Assembly: GCA_013140955.1 (NCBI GenBank)
Contig: JABFRY010000299.1
Span: forward strand, 1-7,199
Length of the DNA stretch: 7,199 bases
Direction of reading: 5' to 3'
DNA from: Acidobacteriota bacterium
Lineage (GTDB): Bacteria > Acidobacteriota > Vicinamibacteria > Vicinamibacterales > UBA2999
Notes under the pieces: model-generated
Told to the model about the DNA's origin: nothing
Seen by the model: the letters and a program-made list of their open reading frames with translations, nothing else
Database searches by the model: none
Translations under genes and position numbers: made by a program
Shown here: positions 1 through 5,950 of the stretch, in pieces
Position numbering within the stretch: the stretch's first letter is position 1
How the letters are laid out: the number at the start of each line of letters is the position of its first letter

Positions 1-1326
1 GGGCAGCGTCATCGTCCACCGCAGCGCGAACATCACGATGGCCGAGACGAGCGCGGGCACGGCGGCTGCGAGGAAGATATCCTGATTCGTCATCTGGCGG
101 CGCAGGAACTCACCGCCGATGACCGGGCCCACGATGGCGCCGATGCGCCCGATGCCCAGGCCCGCACCCACGCCCGTGGCGCGCATGTAGGTGGGGTAGT
201 AGGTGGCCGCCAGCGCGTTCAATCCGGGCTGGCTGCCCACGACGCACCAGCCCGCGATGAAGACCACCACGAAGAGCAGGGGGAGCGACAGCCCGGGCTG
301 CCCGATGAAGGCAATGCTCACGCAGGCGATTGCGAACGTGGCGCTCATGGTCCGGACGAACCCGCCCTTCGACACCATCCACGCCAGGCCGAACGTCCCG
401 ATCGTGCCGCCCACCTGCAGCACCGTGCCGACCAGGACCGCGATCGACGTCGAGTAGCCCGCGTCGCGGACGAGTGTGGGCAGCCAGCTGGCCAGGGAGT
501 AGAGGTTGAGCAGGTTCATGAAGTTCACGACCCACAGCATCACCGTCACGATGCCCCGCCCCTCGCGGAACAGGTGCATCAGGGGCACGCCGGTCCGGCG
601 CTGCTCGGCGATGTGGAACTCCGTGGTGGCGTCGGCCTCGACGGAGGGGTCGATGCGCTTCAGCCATGCAGCGATGCGTGCCCGGTCACGGCCCCTGAGC
701 ACCATGAACTGGAGCGACTCGGGGAGCCAGAGCAGCATGGCCACACCGATGACGAGCGGCACGGCGCCCCCGAAGTAGAAGACCGACCGCCACCCGAAGG
801 CCGGAATGAGCCAGGCCGCGATGAACCCGCCGATGGCGGCGCCCACGGTGAAACCCACCGTGATGGCCATCACGAGCGTCACCCGGTTGCGCCCCGGGCT
901 GAACTCGCCGACCAGCGACGTGGCATTCGGGATGATGCAGCCGAGCCCGATGCCGGCGATGAACCGCAGGGCGAGCAGCTCGCCCACCGTGGCCGCCCGG
1001 GCCGTCAGCAGTGTCATCACCGCGAAGAAGAACGTGGCCCAGATGAGCACGGGCCGTCGTCCGATCCGGTCGGCCACCATGCTGAAGAACAGTGCGCCGA
1101 TCAGCACGCCGAAATTGCCGGCGGCAAAGACGGGCCCGAGGGCCGAGGGCGACACGCCCCAGTCCTGGATGAGCGCCGGCGCCGTGTACCCCAGGGCCTG
1201 GACGTCGAAGCCGTCCATGATCAGGCACAGCAGGCACAGGACGAAGGTGGTGATCTGGACGCCGCCGAGGCGGCTCCGATCGATGACGTGGGTAATGTTG
1301 ACTTGCTTCACACCAGGTGTCGGCAT
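1..1326 (-). CDS. MFS permease, aromatic acid:H+ symporter (AAHS) type, C-terminus cut by window edge
   Basis: This minus-strand frame is open from an ATG at 1326 to the window edge, giving 442 residues without a stop. AAHS permeases are usually about 450 residues, so little is missing. They import aromatic acids such as 4-hydroxybenzoate or protocatechuate across the inner membrane with protons. Seen: about twelve hydrophobic segments (first near 22-44, last near 415-436); the family's DGxD motif as DGFD at 38-41, continuing QALGYTAPAL; the MFS loop 2-3 signature ADRIGRR at 85-91; PESLQF at 202-207 after helix 6; a hydrophilic central loop near 203-255; and a C-terminal YYPTYMRATGVGAGLGIGR block at 376-394, very like PcaK-type proteins. 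The start is supported by AGGA (plus strand 1336-1339), 9 nt upstream. It is divergent from the TonB receptor gene. The family is fairly certain. The substrate is unknown, and other carboxylate-transporting MFS members remain possible. Confidence 0.9.
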   Translation of the reverse strand, partial: MPTPGVKQVNITHVIDRSRLGGVQITTFVLCLLCLIMDGFDVQALGYTAPALIQDWGVSPSALGPVFAAGNFGVLIGALFFSMVADRIGRRPVLIWATFFFAVMTLLTARAATVGELLALRFIAGIGLGCIIPNATSLVGEFSPGRNRVTLVMAITVGFTVGAAIGGFIAAWLIPAFGWRSVFYFGGAVPLVIGVAMLLWLPESLQFMVLRGRDRARIAAWLKRIDPSVEADATTEFHIAEQRRTGVPLMHLFREGRGIVTVMLWVVNFMNLLNLYSLASWLPTLVRDAGYSTSIAVLVGTVLQVGGTIGTFGLAWMVSKGGFVRTMSATFAIACVSIAFIGQPGLSLPLLFVVVFIAGWCVVGSQPGLNALAATYYPTYMRATGVGAGLGIGRIGAIVGPVIGGEFLRRQMTNQDIFLAAAVPALVSAIVMFALRWTMTLP

Positions 1327-1385
1327 CGGGGCGCGTCCTGACGCGGCCCCGACCCAGTCGGCGGCCGCCGTTCGACCGTCAAGTG

Positions 1386-1401
1386 CAATATCAGAATATT
1401 G
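1386..1401. promoter_or_regulatory. Perfect inverted repeat, candidate operator in the divergent intergenic region
   Basis: CAATAT, a 4-nt CAGA spacer, and ATATTG form a perfect 6+6 bp inverted repeat in an otherwise GC-rich 155-bp divergent region. Its right end overlaps the first three bases of the proposed -35 box (1399-1404) of the receptor promoter. A regulator bound here could repress the receptor gene, and might also affect the divergent permease gene. No regulator gene is visible in the window, so operator function is inferred from position and symmetry only. Confidence 0.4.
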
Positions 1402-1428
1402 ACCTGGCGTCGGAGGGCTGAGTATACT
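1399..1428 (+). promoter_or_regulatory. Sigma70-like promoter for the TonB-dependent receptor gene
   Basis: TTGACC at 1399-1404 and TATACT at 1423-1428 are separated by 18 nt and match the -35 and -10 consensus well for such GC-rich DNA. Transcription would start near 1435, leaving a leader of about 47 nt before the ATG at 1482. The -10 lies in the self-complementary octamer AGTATACT (1421-1428), but no good -35 was found for it in the opposite direction. A TTGACG at 1377-1382 on the minus strand could be a -35 for the permease, but no convincing -10 follows it. Confidence 0.6.
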
Positions 1429-1481
1429 CGCGCCCGGTCCGACTTGGCCTGCTCTTTCTGGAGCTCACGGAGGATGGTTGA

Positions 1482-4400
1482 ATGAAGATTCAGTTGCGCG
1501 GCGCTGTCGCGGGGTTGGTGGCTTTGCTGACCCTTTTCGCGATGCCCGACCGCGCCGTCTACGCCCAGGGCGCGACGGCGCAGATCTCGGGAACGGTGAG
1601 GGATGACAGCGGGGCCGTGCTTCCCGGCGTGGACGTCACGGTCACGCAGACCAACACTGGATTAGTCAGAAGCACCGTATCCGACGGCGGTGGCGGATAC
1701 GTGCTGCTCAACCTGCCCATTGGTCCGTACCGCATCGAGGCGACCTTGCAGGGCTTCCGCTCCTTCCAGCAGACGGGCGTCGTCCTGCAGGTGGGCAGTG
1801 CGCCGACCATCAACATCGTGCTGGGGCTCGGCGCGCTCGAGGAGACCGTCACGGTGCAGGCCGCCGCGCCGCTCGTGGACACCCAGCGCGCGGGCATCGG
1901 CGAGGTCATCGAGAACGAGCGCATCGAGGAGCTGCCGCTCAACGGCCGCAACCCGACCGATCTCATCGAGCTGGCCGGCGCCGCCGTGCAGACGACCCAG
2001 GCCTCCACGCGCAGCTTCCAGGGTACCTCGGGCGGCCGCGGCATCGCGGTCGCGGGCGGCCAGGGCTTCGGCACCGCCTACCTGCTCGACGGGGCGATGC
2101 ACAACAACCCCTACGACAACCTGAACCTCCCGCTGCCGTTCCCCGATGCGCTGCAGGAGTTCCGCGTCGAGACGGGCGCCCTCGGCGCCGGCGCCGGCGT
2201 CCACTCGGGCGCCTCCGTCAACGCAGTGACCAAGTCGGGCACCAACGTCTTCCGCGGCGACCTCTTCGAGTTCTGGCGCAACCACCGCTTCAACGCGACC
2301 AGCCCCTTTGCGGCGGTCATCGACGGTGAGCGGCAGAACGATGGGCTGAACCGCAACCAGTTCGGCGGCACGCTCGGCGGGCCGGTCATCCAGAACAAGA
2401 TGTTCTTCTTCGGCGGCTACCAGGGCACCTACACGAAGCAGGCGCCGGTGGACAACATCGCGTTCGTGCCCACGGCGCAGATGCTGGCGGGTGACTTCAC
2501 GACGGCGGCCTCGGCGGCCTGCCGCGCGGGGGGCAACCTCAACCTGCGCGGACCCTTCGTGGGCAACCGCGTCGATCCATCGCAGTTCAGCCCGGCGGCT
2601 CTGGCGCTGGCGCAGCGGCTGCCAACGACCACCGACCCCTGCGGCCAGGTGACGTACGGCGCGAGCCGCAATACCGACGAGAATCAGTTCGTCGGTCGCG
2701 TCGACTATCAGGTCAACAACAACCACACGCTGTTCGGCCGCTACATCGGGACGTCGTTCCTGACCCCGCCCGCGCTGGCGTCGTCGGACAACCTCCTGAC
2801 CTCTGCGCAGGGCGGCTTCGACAATCTCGGCCACGCGCTGACCCTGGGCGAGACGTGGGTGGTGAGTTCGAGCACCGTCAACGCGTTCCGCTTCTCGTAC
2901 AACTCCACCTACATCCAGCGCAATCACGAGGGGTACTTCAACGCCGCGGATCTGGGCATCAACATCTTCAGCTACCTGGACGACCACTTCATCCTGAGCG
3001 TCCCGGGTGCCTTCACGGTGGGCAGCGGCGTCAACAACCTCGCCATCTTCGACACGAAGGCCTTCCAGGTGTCGAACGACCTGACCACCATCAAGGGCAA
3101 TCACCAGATCGGCGTGGGCGTGAACATCTCGCGGTGGACGTCCTACAACGAGGCGCACGTCCGCTCGCCAGGTTCGTTCACGATCAACGGCCAGGTCACG
3201 GGCCTGCCGCTCTCCGACTTCCTGCTGGGGAACGTGAGCCAGTTCCTGCAGGCGGCGCCCAACTTCCTCGACATGTACCAGTGGTACACGGGCTTCTACG
3301 TGAACGACACGTGGCGCGCGAACCCGAACCTGACGCTCAACTACGGCGTGCGGTGGGAGCCCTACTTCCCGCAGCAGCTGCCGAACGAGCAGATCTACAA
3401 CTTCTCTCTCGATCGCTTCAATCAGGGCGTGAAGAGCACGGTGTTCCCCAACGCGCCTGCCGGGTTCCTGTACCCGGGTGAATCCGGCTTCGTGAACGGG
3501 CAGTCCGGCCAGAACAAGCGGTGGCAGAACTTCGCCCCCCGCGTGTCGGCGGCCTGGGATCCGACCGGCGAGGGACGCACGTCGATCCGCGCCGGCTACT
3601 CGCTCGGCTACGATTTCGTGAACGCGCAGTACCACCTCAACACGTCGCTCGCTCCGCCGTGGGGCGCCGAGGTGCGGCTCCAGGCGGTGGGCCTGGACAA
3701 TCCGTACGCGGGCTTCCCGGGCGGCGACCCGTTTCCGGTGACCTTCGATGCCAACGCGCCGTTCCCCGCGTTCGGGTCGTTCCTCGCGGTGAACCCCGAC
3801 ACGCCGAACACGCAGCAGCACTCCTGGAACGTGGCGTTCCAGCAGCAGATCGGCCCGGACATGGCGTTCTCGGCCACCTACATCGGCAACCACACCGCGA
3901 ACCTCTGGAACATGCGGTCGCTCAACCCCGGCGTGTTCCTGGGGCTCGACCCATGCACGCTGCAGACCTCGACCGGGCCCCGGTTCTTCCCGGTGTGCTC
4001 GGTGCAGGGCAACCTGAATCAGCGCCGCGTGCTCAGCCTGGCCGACCCGACAGGGGCGTCCTCCATCGGGTTCCTCGACCAGCACGACACGAGCGGGCGC
4101 CAGAACTACAACGGGCTCCTGCTGTCGATCCAGCGCCGCTCGGTGGACGGCATCTCGATGAGCGCCAACTACACGCTGTCGAAGTGCATGGGCCACCCGA
4201 CGACCCAGCTGCCCAACGTGGGCACCGGCTGGGCTGACCCCGACAATCCCGACTACAACTACGGCGCGTGCGAATCGGATCGCCGGCACATCGTGAACGC
4301 GACGGTCGGCTACCTGACGCCGCAGGTGGACGGCATGGTCGGGAAGCTCGTCTCCGACTGGCGCGTGAACGGCATCTTCCGCGTGCAGTCGGGTGCGCCC

Positions 4401-4787
4401 TTGACGGTGAATACCGGCCAGGATCGCGCGCTCAACGGCAACGTGACGAACCAGCGCGCCGACGTGGTGAGCGACGACGTGTATGCCGACAGGGACGGGC
4501 TCAACTATCTGAACCGCGCCGCCTTCGCCCAGCCGGCGCTTGGCACCTTCGGCAACTCGCTGATGAACGGCTACTACGGCCCCGGCCGCTGGACCCTCGA
4601 CGCGGTGCTCTCGCGGCTCTTCCGCGTCGGGACCCAGCAGTTCGAGGTCCGTGCCGAGGCGTTCAACCTGACCAACAACTTCATCCGTGGCAATCCCGTC
4701 TCGAACCTGTCCAACGCCAACTTCGGGCAGATTCAGACCGCCGGCGACCCGCGGATCATGCAGTTCGCGGTGAAGTACTCCTTCTAG
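1482..4787 (+). CDS. TonB-dependent outer-membrane receptor with N-terminal carboxypeptidase-regulatory-like domain (Oar-like)
   Basis: This 1101-residue protein should be a ligand-gated outer-membrane channel powered by TonB-ExbBD. Domains in order: signal peptide 1-28, with cleavage likely after VYA; a CarboxypepD_reg-like beta-sandwich near 33-118 (AQISGTVRDDSGAVLPGV onward, with GPYRIEATLQGF at 81-92); a TonB-box-like EETVTVQA at 120-127; a plug domain to about 260, including LPLNGRNPTDLI (151-162), LLDGAMHNN (201-209) and VNAVTKSGTN (246-255); then the beta-barrel, ending in the usual terminal Phe (AVKYSF). The length is normal for the acidobacterial Oar-like group. The ATG at 1482 follows GGAGGA (1469-1474) by 7 nt and directly precedes the signal peptide. 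Six cysteines (347, 387, 825, 839, 902, 930) fall as three local pairs and may form disulfides in surface loops. The gene has one TTA codon (Leu61) and no TTA, CTA or TCA after it. The ligand cannot be read from the sequence. A downstream terminator suggests it is transcribed alone. Confidence 0.93.
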   Translation: MKIQLRGAVAGLVALLTLFAMPDRAVYAQGATAQISGTVRDDSGAVLPGVDVTVTQTNTGLVRSTVSDGGGGYVLLNLPIGPYRIEATLQGFRSFQQTGVVLQVGSAPTINIVLGLGALEETVTVQAAAPLVDTQRAGIGEVIENERIEELPLNGRNPTDLIELAGAAVQTTQASTRSFQGTSGGRGIAVAGGQGFGTAYLLDGAMHNNPYDNLNLPLPFPDALQEFRVETGALGAGAGVHSGASVNAVTKSGTNVFRGDLFEFWRNHRFNATSPFAAVIDGERQNDGLNRNQFGGTLGGPVIQNKMFFFGGYQGTYTKQAPVDNIAFVPTAQMLAGDFTTAASAACRAGGNLNLRGPFVGNRVDPSQFSPAALALAQRLPTTTDPCGQVTYGASRNTDENQFVGRVDYQVNNNHTLFGRYIGTSFLTPPALASSDNLLTSAQGGFDNLGHALTLGETWVVSSSTVNAFRFSYNSTYIQRNHEGYFNAADLGINIFSYLDDHFILSVPGAFTVGSGVNNLAIFDTKAFQVSNDLTTIKGNHQIGVGVNISRWTSYNEAHVRSPGSFTINGQVTGLPLSDFLLGNVSQFLQAAPNFLDMYQWYTGFYVNDTWRANPNLTLNYGVRWEPYFPQQLPNEQIYNFSLDRFNQGVKSTVFPNAPAGFLYPGESGFVNGQSGQNKRWQNFAPRVSAAWDPTGEGRTSIRAGYSLGYDFVNAQYHLNTSLAPPWGAEVRLQAVGLDNPYAGFPGGDPFPVTFDANAPFPAFGSFLAVNPDTPNTQQHSWNVAFQQQIGPDMAFSATYIGNHTANLWNMRSLNPGVFLGLDPCTLQTSTGPRFFPVCSVQGNLNQRRVLSLADPTGASSIGFLDQHDTSGRQNYNGLLLSIQRRSVDGISMSANYTLSKCMGHPTTQLPNVGTGWADPDNPDYNYGACESDRRHIVNATVGYLTPQVDGMVGKLVSDWRVNGIFRVQSGAPLTVNTGQDRALNGNVTNQRADVVSDDVYADRDGLNYLNRAAFAQPALGTFGNSLMNGYYGPGRWTLDAVLSRLFRVGTQQFEVRAEAFNLTNNFIRGNPVSNLSNANFGQIQTAGDPRIMQFAVKYSF

Positions 4788-4797
4788 GTGCCGGCAC

Positions 4798-4863
4798 GTC
4801 GGCACAGTGCTGTCGGCAAGTGCTGTCGGCACAGCGGTGCTGCCAGCACGCGCTGTCGCCAGC
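4798..4863 (+). repeat. Degenerate short tandem repeat, unit GTCGGCA...GTGCT, about five copies
   Basis: Just after the receptor stop codon the DNA splits into successive units starting at 4798, 4812, 4825, 4842 and 4855, of 14, 13, 17 and 13 nt plus a partial last copy. The first three begin GTCGGCA and end GTGCT; the last two are more diverged. Within it, AGTGCTGTCGGCA occurs twice in direct tandem (4806-4818, 4819-4831). GTGCTG-C-CAGCAC at 4837-4849 is also an inverted repeat. The same GTCGGC start and CT end recur in the 15-bp repeats of the MBL gene about 1.1 kb downstream. No coding role is seen. Confidence 0.6.
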
Positions 4864-4870
4864 CTCCACG

Positions 4871-4912
4871 ACCGGCGTCGCCCCGTGGGGGTGGCGCCGG
4901 TTCCGCATTTTT
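4871..4912 (+). terminator. Probable intrinsic terminator of the receptor gene
   Basis: Arms 4871-4884 and 4888-4901 pair over 14 bp (ACCGGCGTCGCCCC with GGGGTGGCGCCGGT), with two G-U wobbles and a GTG loop. A TTTTT run follows at 4908-4912, 6 nt past the stem. The stem is very stable, but the offset and short T run make this weaker than a textbook terminator. It lies 83 nt past the receptor stop and should separate that transcript from the downstream three-gene cluster. Confidence 0.65.
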
Positions 4913-4921
4913 CCGCCCTGT

Positions 4922-4952
4922 CCCTCGTCGCCGTGTTTCCACGGCACGAGGG
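4922..4952 (+). other. Strong hairpin upstream of the exported-protein operon
   Basis: CCCTCGT (4922-4928), a single bulged C (4929) and GCCGTG (4930-4935) pair with CACGGC (4940-4945) and ACGAGGG (4946-4952) around a TTTC loop, giving 13 bp. No T run follows, so it is not a classical terminator. It could be part of a tandem termination structure after the stem at 4871-4901. It could instead be a leader structure for the gene at 5000, or a 3'-end stabiliser. I could not find a clear -35/-10 pair between 4902 and 4990, so where the downstream transcript begins is unknown. Confidence 0.5.
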
Positions 4953-4999
4953 CCCAGGCGGGTGGGTTTCTCCCCCGTGGTGTCTTCTGTGAGGACGCG

Positions 5000-5950
5000 A
5001 TGACGAGTTGGGTCCGTAACGGCCTCGTAGCCTGCGTCGTGCTCGGCTGTCTGGCCGGCGCCACGCCCGCGCTGGCCCAGATCGATCTGTCTGGCGACTG
5101 GCGCGTGGTGCGCGCCGAGGACAACACTGGCAACACCGAGATTGGCGACTGGGTGGGTATTCCCCTCAACGATGCCGGCCGGGCGCGGGCCGCGGCCTGG
5201 GCCGCCTCGATTCAGACGCTGCCCGAGTGGCAGTGCCGTCCGCACGGCAGCGCCTACATCGCGCGTGGGCCCTCGCAGTTGCGCATCTGGAAGGAAGTGG
5301 ACCCGGTGTCCCGCGAGACCACCGCCTGGCACACCGAGTGGCTCCGGTCGGTGGACCGCCCGATCTACATGGACGGTCGCCCGCATCCCCCCGAGCACAC
5401 GCCGCACAGCTGGGCGGGTTTTTCGACCGGGGAGTGGGAGGGCGACATGCTGAAGATCACGGTCACCCACCTGAAGGAGGAATACCTGAAGCGCAACGGG
5501 GTGTACCACAGCGATAAGGCCACCCTCACGCAGTATCTGATCCGCCGGGGCGAGTACCTGACCTGGCTGACCATCGTGTACGACCCCGTCTACCTGAGCG
5601 AGCCCCTCATCCGGAGCAGCGAGTACCAGGTCGATCCCTACCAGCAGATTCCGCCCTACCCCTGCACCGTGGTGCAGGAGGTGGACCGGGAGAAGGGCGT
5701 GGTGCCGCACTTCCTCCCCGGCATGAACCCCTGGGTGACCGATTTCGCGGCCCGCTACGGCATTCCCTTCGATGTCGTGACGGCAGGTGCCGCGTCGATG
5801 TACCCGGAGATTCGCGCCCGCATCGCGGCGGGCACGCCTCCTCCGAAGCCGACGGACACCTCGATTCCGCCACCGGTCGTGGTGAACGTGCAGTTGCCGC
5901 CCGCGTTCCAGCCTGCCGTGCCCGCGCGTCCGGCCAGGGGGCAGCAGTGA
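5000..5950 (+). CDS. Exported protein of unknown function, DGRPHP/WEGD type
   Basis: This is a 316-residue secreted or periplasmic protein with no function I can name. The signal peptide covers 1-26, with cleavage after ALA (ATPALA-QIDLSGDW). The mature part opens with a DLSGDW strand, then GIPLNDAGRARAAAW (53-67), CRPHGSAYIARGP around Cys79, DGRPHP at 125-130, WEGD at 146-149 and a proline-rich tail from about 277. The combination of IYxDGRPHP with a later GxWEGDxL is, from memory, a recurrent theme in uncharacterised acidobacterial exported proteins. Cys79 and Cys222 are the only cysteines in the mature part and could form a disulfide. Cys17 is a poor lipobox candidate (VLGC), so a lipoprotein is less likely. 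The ATG is chosen because GAGGA (4991-4995) lies 4 nt upstream and the signal peptide starts there; the frame is open further upstream, but only as a shadow of the receptor gene. Its TGA overlaps the next start by 4 nt, so the two are probably translationally coupled. Confidence 0.85.
   Translation: MTSWVRNGLVACVVLGCLAGATPALAQIDLSGDWRVVRAEDNTGNTEIGDWVGIPLNDAGRARAAAWAASIQTLPEWQCRPHGSAYIARGPSQLRIWKEVDPVSRETTAWHTEWLRSVDRPIYMDGRPHPPEHTPHSWAGFSTGEWEGDMLKITVTHLKEEYLKRNGVYHSDKATLTQYLIRRGEYLTWLTIVYDPVYLSEPLIRSSEYQVDPYQQIPPYPCTVVQEVDREKGVVPHFLPGMNPWVTDFAARYGIPFDVVTAGAASMYPEIRARIAAGTPPPKPTDTSIPPPVVVNVQLPPAFQPAVPARPARGQQ

Noticed and set aside
110..1341. Several open frames in 110-1341 on both strands other than the permease frame
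   Set aside because: They give Arg/Ala/His/Gly-rich translations with no domain, while the permease frame (minus strand from 1326) has the full MFS pattern and family motifs.
1474..1485. Minimal leader ORF ATG GTT GAA TGA overlapping the receptor start
   Set aside because: Its ATG overlaps the ribosome-binding site itself (GGAGGATG), leaving no spacing for initiation; it is most likely chance.
4788..4797. 10-bp palindrome GTGCCGGCAC right after the receptor stop codon
   Set aside because: Too short to be notable in GC-rich DNA, and it merges into the degenerate repeat region; no T run follows.
1662..4832. A minus-strand frame open for 1056 codons, antisense to the whole receptor gene
   Set aside because: It is exactly codon-in-phase with the receptor, so it stays open only because the GC-rich gene lacks TTA, CTA and TCA codons. 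Its product is low-complexity, rich in Arg, Val, Glu and His, with no recognisable domain, while the plus-strand protein is a clear receptor.
4798..4863. CRISPR-like array
   Set aside because: The units are 13-17 nt, directly tandem, with no spacers and no cas genes nearby.
4268..4999. Upstream extension of the 5000-5950 frame to an ATG at 4268
   Set aside because: The extension overlaps the receptor gene out of frame and would bury the signal peptide; the ATG at 5000 has a ribosome-binding site and begins a good signal peptide.
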